In this document: in pieces, positions 50,717-61,880 of the stretch
Numbering within the stretch: position 1 is the stretch's first letter
How the letters are laid out: the number at the start of each line of letters is the position of its first letter
DNA from: Gymnogyps californianus
Taxonomy: Eukaryota > Chordata > Aves > Accipitriformes > Cathartidae
Direction of reading: 5' to 3'
Length of the DNA stretch: 64,000 nucleotides
NCBI RefSeq assembly: GCF_018139145.2
Contig: NC_059500.1
Location: forward strand, 38,483,437 to 38,547,436
Program-made: the position numbers and the translations under genes
Notes under the pieces: model-generated
Told to the model about the DNA's origin: nothing
The model's database searches: none
What the model saw: only the letters and a program-made list of their open reading frames with translations

Positions 50717-53416
50717 AGTAAGGTAAAAGCTCTAATCTCGTTACTTAAATAAACCCCACTATCCAGATTCCCTACAGGTTGTTTATTCTGTCTCACCTTT
50801 AACACAGTTCAATGTCTGACACTGAAAAACTTTGCACAAAAAGCTTGAGAATATGTAAAAATGAGGAAGTGATATAAAAGTTGCTTTTATCTGCTGGAAC
50901 GTGAAATAAGCTACTGGATGAATAGCCTTTGCTTGTGTTCCTTGAGTTTTGCAGTTAGATTCCTTCATCACATATCTAGTCTTTTATTTAACAAACTTGT
51001 AAAAGAAATTCATAAATCAACAAACTGTTACGTAGAGGCACAAGTGTCTCTTATCCATAGGAGTTACATTAAAAAAAAAAGGCACAGAAGGTGTGCATTC
51101 AGTTGAACTACAGCAAAAAAGCCTGCAAGATAGGAACCCTGAGCTCCTCAGCTTTCAAAGAAAAAAATGGACATTTGATCTAAAAAAATTCAATAGAGTC
51201 ATCATTTCAGTAAACATAGCTCAGATCTCGATCTGCATCACCCTACCTGACCTGGGCTATAATCTGGCTTCTCTTGAAACTGAAAGAGTTGCACCTGAGC
51301 TGAAAGGAGTTGTAAATCCTACTTGAGGATAACGTAACCTTATTAAAATATATAGATGTTAATTTTTATCTTTTCAGTGACCCACCAGTTCTGTGCACCA
51401 TAATCAGGCCCTCCACACTTCTGTAGGCTTTGTATTTTAAAGAATCTCTTATTTGCATAAATAGCAATAACTCCCATTCAGAATCCTGTGGCTTGTTTTT
51501 AACACTCTGTTTACCATCAGTACACCATTCAAACTGGAGGAAAGTCATAATTTAAATTATTTCAATGAAAGGAAGTTACTGACTCATTTTCTATTTTATA
51601 CAAACCTGGTGACTAGCTTTCCAAAGACTTGTTTTTCCTCTGGCTTCTGGTTTTTCCTTTTTTTCAGTTTTGCTTCTGATTCCGTAAGTACTGCAGGTTC
51701 CACATCTGCAGATACACTCATTTAAAATGACATTCAGAGATCTAGGCAAAGATAAAAATATCATTTGGCCTCAAGTTATAACTTTCAGAGAGTCAAAAGC
51801 TGAGGGGAAAAAATAAAAAGAGGGAAATGTTTTCAGAACATATCAGTAAGTTGTTCTAAAAATGCATTTTCACACCTTTTTTGCAGCAAAGAGAAGGGCA
51901 CTCTAAATTTAATTTTGTTTGTACTTATTGCAGTGAATAGAAAAGCAAAGGGATTGTTTGATAGCTGAAAACAGAGGAACAGTCTCCACTGTCTAAATTG
52001 GTGGCTACAAACAAGATAACTATTATTTAGGGTGGTAAATGTATAAAATAGAAACTCTGTGTTAACATTCTTGATTAATTTAGTAGTGGTTTGACAGCCT
52101 GGGAGACTAGGCTCATCCATCAATAGAGCAGCTACTGCTTGGGGAAAAGGTGTACAAATTTCTCCATGCTGATGCACCTTCAACAGTTACAGAGGTCAGC
52201 ACTGAAGTCTACATTTGTTACTATGTTATGATATTCTAGACACTATAATTTTGTGGTCACTCTGAAACTTAACAGTAAATGCCAAGTTTATAATGACAAT
52301 CACTGTCATTCTCTGTGGGTTACTGCTGTGGAACAGGAGTATATGTCATCTCCATTCAGATGTTGTTTTCTCTGCTATTGCTTCCATTCAGTGATTCTCA
52401 CATTAAAAAGCTATACAAACTACACAAGTTTCTCAGAAGTTTTTTTCTGGTAACATTTTGATCAATATTTATCAAGATTTGTTTGAGGAGTTAAAGATAT
52501 TAAAAATCACTGGTTTAGTTGTACACAGCACACAAGTTGTGCCAATGATTTATGAGAACAGCAGTATTTAAAAAAAACACCAAACCTTATTCATGGCACA
52601 TGAGTTCCATTCACTTCCTGACAGTTTTTTTTTTCACCTGTTTTACAGCTCTGAGATGTTTGTTTATTTCTATCTTGCATAATCCAGTCACTCATGGTCC
52701 TACATTTTTATGACATCAGAGAAAAAAACATCTCTAGCTATCAGTTCATGCTATAAGGTAAACTTTAAGTAACAAACAGACTAAAATTATTTCCACCATG
52801 TTCCAGACAGAACGATGCTACAACACGTATTCACTTGGATATTATCCTTTTCTTGAGAATTGCACACCACCCAAAGGCTTGTATCTCATGAGCACCTCTC
52901 GCTGGCACATCAAGTTATTTGCAAAATTTAAGTTACTTTAAAATTAAATTCATGCTGTGTTCCTATGCACTTCACAGTCAAACACCAGTAATTGCTTCCC
53001 AAGCGTAACTGCTTAGATGCTAATTTTAGGTAGCTGAAATACAAACTGCATATTGTCTAACTATGTAGGCCTATTTTTAAAAGAATGTTTCACTAACTCC
53101 ATTATTGGAAAGTTATGATGAACGGGTCAATAATGAGAACCAACAGTGGAACTGTAATTACTTTGCATAATTGATCACTGTGTAAACGTCTTTTTCCACT
53201 TTCTTTTTCTTTCTTTGGTTGATGAAGAAAGCCTATCAGTTACATTTCAACCCCTCAGTCTTTCTTGCACACAGAAAAGAGTCTAAATCATACATATATC
53301 TATATATATCTATAGATACATGTATGTTGGTATTTACAGAGAGCGGGACAGAAACTTGAGCTCCATTTGTCTGCTGGGGACCAACTAGGCCAGTTCCTTC
53401 CTAACCCATTGAGGCT
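50717..53416. other. Unique AT-rich non-coding DNA
   Basis: No gene or repeat element recognised. A TATA/ATCT low-complexity patch lies at 53291-53326. The 116-codon minus-strand frame at 51833-52183 has no recognisable domain. Confidence 0.55.
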
Positions 53417-53421
53417 AACAC

Positions 53422-54017
53422 TGTATACTGGGTTTGGCTGGGATAGAGTTAATTTTTTTCATAGTAGCTGGTACGGTGCTGTGTTTTGGATTTGTGACCA
53501 AACCAGTGTTGATAACACAGGTTAGGTTTTTTTTAGTTATTGCTGAGCAGTGCTTACACAGCATCAAGGCCTCTTCTGTTTCTCACACTGCCCTGCCAGT
53601 GAGTAGTCTTGGGGTGTACCAGAAGTTTGGAGGGGACACAGCTGGGACAGCTAACCCCAGATGACCAAAAGATAGCCCATACCATATGACATTGTGCTCA
53701 GCAATAAAAGCTGGGGGAAGAAGGAAGAGGGGAACGGTGAGAGTGATAGCATTTGTCTTCCCAAGTAATTGTTACATGTGATGGAGCCCTGCTTTCTGGA
53801 GATCTCTGAACACCTGCCTGCCGATGGGAAGTAGTGAATGAATTCCTTATTTTGCTTTGCTTGCACATGCGGATTTTGCTCAACCTATTAAACTGTCTTT
53901 ATCTCAACCCAAGAGTTTTCTCACTTTTACCATTCCGATTGTCTCCCCCATCCCACCACGGGGGAGTGGGCAAGCAGCTGTGTGGTGCTTGGTTGCCAGC
54001 TGGGTTAAACCACAACA
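53422..54017 (+). mobile_element. 5' LTR of an ERVL-like element (copy 4)
   Basis: A 596-bp plus-strand LTR of the same family as the three minus-strand copies, starting tgtatactgggtttggctgg and ending ttaaaccacaaca. It keeps the polyadenylation hexamer ATTAAA (53887-53892). In the TATA position it has CAATAAAAG (53702-53710). It carries the ttattttgctttgcttgcac segment (53847 onward), so it groups with copy 2. Unlike the other copies it is followed by a primer-binding site and internal sequence, so it is the left LTR of a partly preserved element. The base-pairs before it (aacac) have no matching duplication that I could place with confidence. Confidence 0.88.
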
Positions 54018-54025
54018 GTCCTTTT

Positions 54026-54043
54026 TGGCACCCAACATGGGGC
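54026..54043 (+). other. Primer-binding site, tRNA-Lys(1,2) type
   Basis: tggcacccaacatggggc lies 8 bp after the LTR. It matches the tRNA-Lys(1,2)-complementary site used by several retroviruses except at two positions, both CpG-to-CpA changes expected from methylation decay. The tRNA assignment is from general knowledge. Confidence 0.7.
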
Positions 54044-54358
54044 TCAACAGGTTCGAGATAATGACAGATTTGATTGGAGTGTGCTAGATCGAATTCATAG
54101 CTGTTATTGCTGTTTAACTATCAATTGGCAGGCTCCTGTGCTTGCCATGAGGCGTGCTTGCCTTACTGCATGTTAGAGTCTAGTGCTCGTTAGTGGCTGC
54201 TTTTTGCTTTCGCTGTTTGCTGTACTGCTTATCATCTTATTCTGCTGTGCCTGGGAACATTTTGATAACAGCAATGGCCATGCACCTGAGCTGGCAGATG
54301 GCCAGGGCATCGCTGCTGTACTGGACAGACTGGAACTCCAGTGTGAACTCGAGTCAAA

Positions 54359-54913
54359 GGGACTGTCACTTGTGGATGAGTCCATGTGGGAGCAGTACAC
54401 CCCGAAGCATCTGTGACTGTGGATGAGTCCACAACAGGGCAGGTACACCTCAAAGCATCTGTGGCTGTGGATATGTCTGTGCCACAGCAGGTATACCTCT
54501 GAAGGGATTGTGGCCCAAGGATAAGTCCATGCTGCAGCAGGTACACCTTGAAGCATCAGTGGCTGTGCATGAGGCCGTGCTGGAACACCTCAAAGCGTCT
54601 GTGGATGTGGATAAGTCCATGACAGAGCAGGTACACCCCTGGAGGGACTGCAGCCATGGGTAAGGCCATGTTGGAGCAGGTGCACTCGTGAAGGGACTGT
54701 GGCTGTGAGTAAGGCCGTGCTGGAGCAGGTACATCCCTGAAGAGATTGTGGCCTATGGATAAGGCTGCACTGGAGCAGGCGCACCTCAAAGCAACTGTGG
54801 CTAAGTCCAGGCTGCAGCAAGTATACCCCTGAAGAGGCTATGGCTCATAGATAATGCTCCACTGGGAGCAGGTACACCCCTGAGGACTATAGTTCATGGA
54901 TAAGTCTTAGGGG
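54359..54913 (+). repeat. Tandem array of about 49-bp units in the ERV leader
   Basis: Eleven full units and one partial unit, starting at 54359, 54408, 54456, 54505, 54554, 54596, 54645, 54694, 54743, 54792, 54835 and 54885. Unit lengths are 49, 48, 49, 49, 42, 49, 49, 49, 49, 43 and 50 bp. Each contains a block like ctgtggctgtggat, then aagtccatgctggagcaggt and acacc. Two flavours of unit start are seen, ggactgtgg and catctgtgg. Because 49 is not a multiple of three, the reading frame shifts with each unit. Confidence 0.92.
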
Positions 54914-54936
54914 CCTACTGGAGCTGAACCACGACA

Positions 54937-55666
54937 CACTGCCATTCACTTAATTTCACAGAGCAATCATCCACTCCAACGTAGCACATTTAGGCTAAAA
55001 CGGCAACCAAGAACATGATGTCTGGCCCATGTCATTTGAATTAAAAGACCACTGACTAGACAGCAAGTTGGGGGAATGAGAAAGACAGACTGTATTTGGA
55101 GACCATAAAAGGAAACTATGAAATTGAATACTGGAAGGAAAAACTAGGTACATAGTAATAGGTAATGCCCAGCTTGTTTAAGGAGATAGAAACTCACAAC
55201 TATAAGACCAAATGAGATAATCAAAAAGGAAGAAAAAAGAGAAAACAAAAATATTTACCTTTGAAATACACCTCAAGAAAACGCTTATATTCACTGCTTC
55301 TGAAAATCTTCTCTACCCAAATATAGGCCTCACATTTCCAAATACTTATCTATATGCTTAGCTTTAAGCACCAGACCAGTTCTATTTAAATAAATGAGAT
55401 TAATATCCTCATCGTGGTAAATGGGACCACTCACGTGCTTAAACTTAAACATGTATCAGAGTGAAAATTATTTTGAATGTTAGCAGAGAGATCCACTAAA
55501 AAGTTAATGAAACATTTTCTAGGTCATTATACCACAGAGGTTTGGGGTTATTTTTAAGCATTTTAGATCAGTCTTTCAAAATCTGTAGAAATCTAGTAGA
55601 AAATCTGATTCACCTAAGCCCTAGATAAGTGGGGTTTCTGTTTGGTTTTGGTTTTGGGGGTTATTT
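54937..55666. other. Unique AT-rich non-coding DNA
   Basis: Nothing recognisable in this stretch of about 0.7 kb between the ERV and the next CR1. Confidence 0.6.
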
Positions 55667-55925
55667 TAGAATCATAGAACAGCCTAGGTTGGAATGGACC
55701 TCGAAAGATCATCTGGTCCAACATTTCATGGGAAAGGGAGCCTAGATGAGATTATCTAGGATGCTGTCCAATCGCATCTTGAGAACCTCCAGTGACAGGG
55801 ACTCCACCATATCCCTGGGGAGGTTGTTCCAGTGATTGATAGTTCTCATTGTAAAAAATTTCTTTCTTATATTGAGATGAAACCTCTCCTGGTGCAACTT
55901 GTACCCATTTCCCCTTGTCTTTTCC
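55667..55925 (-). mobile_element. CR1 3' fragment
   Basis: Begins tagaatcatagaacagcc, then ggttggaatggacctcgaaa and gatcatctggtccaac, the reverse complement of a CR1 3' end. It continues with ccctggggaggttgttccag and cattgtaaaaaatttctttc, then the ttccccttgtc block (about 55910). Truncated near 55925. It covers only the 3' untranslated region and the last ORF2 codons. Confidence 0.9.
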
Positions 55926-56485
55926 TTGTCTTTTTCTATGAAGGTATGCAGAATGATTAGGAATGGATTAGACTTTAGGGACAGATACCCCTATATGCTG
56001 ACAAATTTATTCGGCTTGTTGCAGCTTAGTGAGAAACCATGGTGTGGTTACAAAGCAGCTCTTCCATAAATATATCTTGAACTAAGTCCGTGCACCACTC
56101 AACCATGTCTAGAGCATCACCTTTTCTTGTGTAATCTAGAAGTATTTGTTGTAGGAAGCAGTCAGTTACTACCTCCAGAAAGCTTCATCTCTACATCAGC
56201 AGTGCCTCACTAAGGGCGTGCGTAGTCCCAGAGCACCCAAACAAGAAGAGCAGAGTGTTTACTGTGACCATGATCAGACACAGCCCCCAGGTGGCCCATG
56301 GGGATGGGGCCAGTGATAAGCCGAGGCCTGGCTGGAACATCAGTGCATGCGTGGGGGTCAGGATCAGGCCTGGTGAAGGTACTCAGGGTCAGATACATAA
56401 GTGGGATGACCGGACAGGGCCATGGGGAAGGGATGTGCTGTGCAGTTCAGGTAAGGCCCATGGACAAGAATAGAATAGAATAGAA

Positions 56486-56510
56486 TTTAAGCCAAGAGTC
56501 TTGGCTTAAA
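56486..56510. other. Perfect 11-bp inverted repeat with a 3-nt loop
   Basis: Arms tttaagccaag (56486-56496) and its complement (56500-56510), loop agt. It sits directly after the AGAAT repeats. No terminator or RNA gene role is evident. Confidence 0.9.
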
Positions 56511-57190
56511 AAGCTGCTCCCAAGTGAAAGGGTGCAGAAGAGAAGCTCCAGCTGAGGCTTCTTCCAGCTTTTTCTTCACAGCTGACTGAACCAAGATTAG
56601 GCACCTGCACTGTATCAGAGAGCTTGCCTTGAGTGCAGGCAGCTAAAGGTTTAGGAGGAAGGGGAATGTGCCTGACACCCTTAACACTTCCTCATCTCTA
56701 TCACCATCCTAGTCAAACAGTTCGTAGTATTGCCCTAACATTGCATTTTTGCTATTAGCATTTAGATTTCCAACCCAAGATTCCATTACTATATGTGGGG
56801 ACCATTTTTTTCTTCTTAATTTCAGTACCATTCTTCCACTGACATGTTCTGCTCCATAACCCCAACAAAGCTATCTGCTTGGCAACATTAGCCCACTGAT
56901 TATTCTTGATCCAGCAGATTTGGGTCACCTATTATATAAAGGTTGTGGTTTGACAGAGCACTTTAGTGCCACTTCAGGTTTTCAGTGTTGGTGATGGAGT
57001 AATTTTGGCACTTGCAATATTGAGCTACAAAGCAGGGGAATCAAATAGCATTTCAGCAATCTAATATTCCTCTCCTATCTTTTGAGATTACACTGTTTAT
57101 TTCCCTCGTAGCCAATTCAGAAGTTACTCAACATCTCCCTCTCAACGGGCAGTCTGGACCAGGTCTTTCTGTTTATCAGCTTCAAACATG

Positions 57191-57209
57191 CACGCACGCA
57201 CGCACGCAC
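57191..57209. repeat. (CACG)n microsatellite
   Basis: About 4.5 copies of CACG, notable for keeping CpG dinucleotides, followed by a CA/TG-type tail. Confidence 0.9.
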
Positions 57210-57374
57210 ACATGCACTCACACAGACAGAGCTTTTTTTTTATTTTCAGAGCCAGTAGCCTGTCTATTTTAAGGTGCAACAACCCTTTCTGTACAACTTC
57301 TTATCCTAAGAACTACCACAGCTGCCAACATGCCTAAAATGCTTTTCTCCACACCACTGACTCATTTATACTTT

Positions 57375-57450
57375 GAGTCACAAATGGCTGAGGTTGGAAG
57401 GGACCTCTGGAGGTCATCTTGTCCAAACCCCGCCCAGCTCAAACTGGATC
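57375..57450 (-). mobile_element. Very short CR1 3' fragment
   Basis: gagtcacaaatggctgaggt followed by tggaagggacctctggaggt is the reverse complement of a CR1 3' end. The match fades within 76 bp. Confidence 0.85.
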
Positions 57451-58999
57451 AAGAATAAATAGATATTAAGAGGCAGCAGATCTCTTAACAGGTATTACAG
57501 ATTGTCTGCCAAAACTGGACCCTCTTAACTTTTAATCCATTAGCTATGGATATTTTCACTGATTCCAAGGGGAAGGAACTCAGAAAGTGATGAAGCTGTG
57601 TACAAACACCCTGCCTTATCTCTCTTATTGTGCTGTTGGAGACAGAATATGTGGTTAGGTGGATTGTGCTCTGAGGTAGTGTGGCATTTCTTATATGGTA
57701 GGTTGCCTAAAATAAGCCTTTATTTTAAAGCAGTTTTGCTCTTTTCCCTCAATTCCCTGTAAGAAACAGAAGTGGCATACCTCAGATTCTCTAGGTGCTG
57801 CTGTGGAGATGACAGAATATGTCTCTTTTTAAGAAAATATGGGAAGGTTTCTATATTCAGTCTGGCATTGCTTATAGTCCAACCTCTAGTTCCATGAAAG
57901 CAGAGTGGGATAGGATTTGCTAAGTGCCACGTCACTCAACTCCCCCACGTAAATGTATCTTGAATACCGTCATAAGGAGGGACCATGATGAGCATCTTTC
58001 CATTTCAGGTGTCAGGACCCTCTCCATATTAAGCCTTTCATGATTCCCACAAACTTGAAGCCTTATTGACACACTTGGAGGAGGTAAACCAATGACCTGT
58101 ATTTGAGACATAAGCTTCAGTTGTGCGTACAAACTCACTGTACCTGAATCTTTGAGGGAGGCAAGTATGTCTTTTATCATTTATGTGCACATAATACTGT
58201 ACATCAAAACTGCAGACAAAGTCAAGGGAAAGCTCAGTGTTTTATCTACATGGAGTTTAATCCTTGAGAACATCACTTATTGCATCAAAACCCAATTTGC
58301 CTAAAAGCAATAGGACAGCCATCCTGAAAGGAAAATTGTATAACCCGAGGCCCACAAAAAACACCATTGACATGAGTGAGAATTTACAAATGGAAGCTTG
58401 GGGTTCTCCTAATAAGGTGTTCAGAGTTTAAAATTAGGCAGTAGTTTTATGGAGTACTCACTGTTTCTTTGTAATATCAGACTTTTCTTGAGCTCCTTTT
58501 AAACTGCCTTATGTTGAAGGCAAAATATTAAATCTTACAAGTGTCCCTTTATTTATAAAACCAGTTTCTTCTACATAGAAGGACTGTGCTCTTTGAAAAA
58601 TACGTAAATAACTATAAAAAAGGTTTATGATGAAAAGTAAATAGTTGAAACAGTCAAATGTTACACCCAATGAATATCAAAGAGTAAACATTGGATCATA
58701 TTAATTTATTTAAACAGTGATGAATTAACAATACTTCACTAACTTGTATCACAGAATGCAAGGATAAAAATAAGGCTAAATGAGCCTATTTGTAAATAAA
58801 ACATGTTCTTGTTCAATTCAAAATATGTAACATCCACTTCATTGCTCAGATAATGAGCAATGCTGCATATAAATCAGTCCAATTCCAGACTAATGAAAAG
58901 CACAGAGGAGAAACTGACACAACTTAAGAGTTAGGCGATGAATGAAGAAATACTAGTTGAATAATTTACTAGAAAAATATCACAATTCACTGAATAAAT
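57451..58999. other. Unique AT-rich non-coding DNA
   Basis: No gene or repeat recognised. Frames are at most 82 codons. Confidence 0.6.
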
Positions 59000-59420
59000 T
59001 ATTTTATGAATATTATTCAGCTGGCTTTAGCAGTGAGGCTAGTGCATCATAATCTGACACTGAAATTGACTGCTTCAATGAAAGTGCATCTTTACCAAAT
59101 GTCACCTCTGAAGAACTCTCTGCTTAGCAGGTTGCAAATCAAGATGATCCATGTGAAAAAGAAATTCTCAAAATACCTTGATGGTAGCAGTCTATCAGAG
59201 GTAAACTCTTTAACATTAATGGAATTGCAAGTGTCAGAAAAAGAAATGAGAGCTCAGGAAATAGTAACAATCATCCATTGACTAAGAACAGAAACATCCA
59301 GTAAACGAACTTTCTTAGAAGCCAGGAGCAAATGTAACCTATTAAGGCTCTGACATCATGGATTACCTGGTCTCTGAATGATCCTAGTCAGAAAAGTATG
59401 GATGCAGTTTGAATACTGTG
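59000..59420 (+). pseudogene. Degraded coding-like stretch, unknown origin
   Basis: From about 59006 one plus-strand frame reads as a Ser/Glu/Asp-rich peptide interrupted by isolated stops (for example SAGFSSEASASS, stop, SDTEIDCFNESASLPNVTSE), up to about 59180. Another frame from about 59255 continues in a similar style (WITWSLNDPSQKSMDAV near the end). A separate 91-codon open frame (59006-59281) overlaps them. The pattern is what a frame-broken exon or retrocopy looks like, but I recognise no family and chance is possible. Confidence 0.2.
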
Positions 59421-59648
59421 TATGTATAACTAATGCAGATGTACAAACCATTACATTTTTAAATTATCCCCTGGGTAATGGAAGTAAGTGAAGAAGTAAA
59501 AAGAAGACCTACTTTACTTTGAGATAAAACTAACAAGGCTATGACATGAAATTGCTATCATGGCATATACAACTTGTCTTACCATCACAATCTTATGGGA
59601 CTACATGAACATCACCCTTCTCTGATGGTTCTTCTCTGTAACAAAAGA

Positions 59649-59666
59649 GGGGGGGGGGGGGGGGGG
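59649..59666 (+). repeat. 18-nt poly-G run
   Basis: Uninterrupted run of 18 G, the same length as at 19164-19181. Possible assembly or polymerase-slippage length error. Confidence 0.9.
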
Positions 59667-60760
59667 CAGTTCTGGTTTTAGCAGTTTTTTTTCCTCTGCA
59701 TCAATAATGACACAAAAGTGCTACTTCAAAACTGCAGACTAGGCTTCCAAGTCCAAATGCACTTGATGTTGTTTGGTCAATTACAGATGCAGGCTTGTTC
59801 TCAGAATGAAAAAGCAATCTGAATCTCTTTGCATGCTACGAATTTTGATTATGCAGAGCACAGTAATCTAGACAGACTTCTTAAAAAGAATGTGAGGACC
59901 CAAGTTTCTTACAGTCCTTGACAAACATCCAAACAGTGCAAAATGGCATCATCTGTGCAAGTGAAAAGATATATCTTAGTACTGAGGTGGGAACAGTATC
60001 AGGTGACAAGATAGGTAGGCTGCCAGGCATTCATAAGCAATACTGGCTTGTGAACAAATGTTCTCTCCTCAGTAGCACAACAGCTTTGCATGTTCTGTTT
60101 TGGAAAACAGGTCGCACCTTAGGAAAACATAACTCTGAAATTCAGTGTCTTCAATGGGTGGTGGTAACAGACAGTAGAATAAATTTTACAAAGTTGGTGG
60201 ATTTTTTTTGTCCTTGCTCATGGTCTCAAACCCATTGTGAGGGCATACTGAAAGGAGGAGAGGCAGACAGCTCATTCAAACCTTTGTTAGTGTCCAGAAA
60301 GCTTTCAAACAGCTTTAGTTTGTAGTCACATTGCATGAGCAGAGTGATCTTCAGGACTCAGATTTCCATGCTACCAGATGAAATAAGTGGATCCATTTGA
60401 AATTCACCTTTTGCGTCCCAGAACATAACTTTTATCAGAGAAGAGTGTCATAGGCACAGGCAAATATGTATTCCCCCTACCATGTTGTCCATCTACCTGC
60501 TCTTGAAGAAGATGTTTAATGTCCTAAGGTATTAAAATGACATTTCACAGCTGATCATAAGATACTATGAATGGATCAGCCAATTAACGCTGAAGGAGAG
60601 GAAACAAAATTAGTTTCACGATTAGGATGGCAACATTGGCCTTAATATGAATGTTCTTCTAGGGTGAACGCTGTTCTGGATAATAGCTAGATTCAAGATC
60701 TTACAGAAGAGGCCATATGCTAGCAAAATATCCAGTTTCCCACTCCATGGTTCCTTTCAG
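59667..60760. other. Unique non-coding DNA
   Basis: A 135-codon plus-strand frame (59918-60325) is open here, but it has no recognisable domain and no supporting context. Nothing else was identified. Confidence 0.5.
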
Positions 60761-61880
60761 AGAATCACAGAATGGTTGAGGTGGAAGAGACCTCTGGAGG
60801 TCCAACACCCCTGTCAAGCAGGGCTGCCTAGAATGGGTTGCCCAAGACCATGTCCAGATGGCTTTTGAATATCTCCCAAGGAGGGAGACTACACAACCTT
60901 CCAGGGCAACCTGTGCCACTGCTCAGTCACCCTCGCAGTAAAAAAGTGTTTCCTGATGTTCAGAGGGAACCTCCTGTATTTCAGTCTGTGCCCACTGCCT
61001 CTTGTCCTATCACTGAAAAGAGCCTGGCTCCATCCTCTTTGCACCCTCCCTTCACGTATTTATATACTTCGATGAGATCACCCCTGAGCCTTCTCTTCTC
61101 TAAGCTGAATGTCCCAGCTCTCTTAGCCTTTCCTCGTATCTAAGATTAAGGTCCCTTAATCATCCATGTGGCCCTTTGTTGTACTCTCTTCAGTATGTCC
61201 ATGTTACTCTTGTACTGGGGAGCCCAGAACTGAACACAGCATTCCAGGTGTGACTTCTCCAGTGTTGAGTAAAAGGGAAGGATCACTTCCTTTGACCTGC
61301 TGGCAACACTCCTCCTAATGCAGCCCAGGATACTATTAGCCTTCTTTGCCACCAGGGCACATTGCTGGCTCATGTTCAACTTGGTGACCGCCATGAACCC
61401 CAGGGCTTTTTCTGCAAAGCTGCTTTCCAGGTGGTCGGCCCCCAATGTGTATGGGTGCATGGGGCTGTTCTTCCCCGTGCACAGGATTTTGCACTTCTCC
61501 TTGTTGAACTTCATGAGGTTCCTATTGGCTCATTTCTCCAGCCTGTCAAGGTGCTTCTGGATGGCAGCATGACCGTCTGGCATATCAGCCACTTCTACCA
61601 GTTTGGTTTCATCTGTAAACTTGCTGATCATCCAGATCTTTAATGAAGATGTTAAACAGGACTTGACCAAGTATTGACCCCTAGGGTACACCGCTAGTTA
61701 CTGGCCTCCAACTAGACTTTGCACCGGTGATCACCACCCTCTGGCGCTGACCGTTTATCACTTTTCAATTCAACTCATTGTCTGTTCATCTAGCCCATAT
61801 GTCATCAGCTTCTTTCTGAGGATCTTATGGGAGACAGCCTTAACGAAGCCCTTACTAGGCTCTGCAAGGTAATAGCACCA
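60761..61880 (-). mobile_element. CR1 LINE fragment with decayed RT C-terminal part
   Basis: The longest minus-strand CR1 here, about 1.1 kb. The left edge (agaatcacagaatggttgag, then gtggaagagacctctggagg) is the CR1 3' end. ORF2 is readable on the minus strand: a 122-codon frame at 61146-61514 covers the segment after the palm (MKFNKEKCKILCTGKNSPMH, then [20 protein letters not shown]). Upstream, at 61599-61619, is FTDETKL, the decayed form of the catalytic FADD-type box: the second residue and the second Asp are changed. A gap or frame change near 61620-61640 and several stops show it is dead. Sequence resembling RT palm continues to about 61880, where the element is truncated. It has no ORF1 or endonuclease. 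Confidence 0.9.

Larger units (their letters stand above)
54018..54936 (+). mobile_element. ERV leader and truncated internal region
   Basis: About 0.9 kb of retroviral internal sequence follows the LTR: primer-binding site, leader, a short open stretch (54183-54416) and a tandem array. The open stretch begins with a hydrophobic run (FLLSLFAVLLIILFCCAW) and then a polar segment, and it ends inside the array. No gag, pol or env domain is recognisable. The right end (54920-54936, gagctgaaccacgaca) resembles the last bases of this LTR family, as though a deletion joined the leader to the very end of the 3' LTR. The element cannot encode viral proteins. Confidence 0.7.
55926..57374. other. Unique DNA with small simple repeats
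   Basis: Contains a moderately GC-rich patch (56280-56460) without a recognisable gene, four AGAAT units (56467-56486), a short perfect hairpin (56486-56510) and a CACG microsatellite (57191-57209). Frames of up to 72 codons on both strands of the GC-rich patch overlap each other and are not convincing. Confidence 0.55.

Noticed and set aside
54173..54820. Several overlapping minus-strand frames of 76-127 codons with repeated motifs
   Set aside because: They are antisense to the tandem 49-bp array, whose shifting frame keeps all three phases partly open.
59918..60325. 135-codon plus-strand open frame
   Set aside because: No domain, and nothing nearby supports a gene. Length alone is not convincing in 64 kb.
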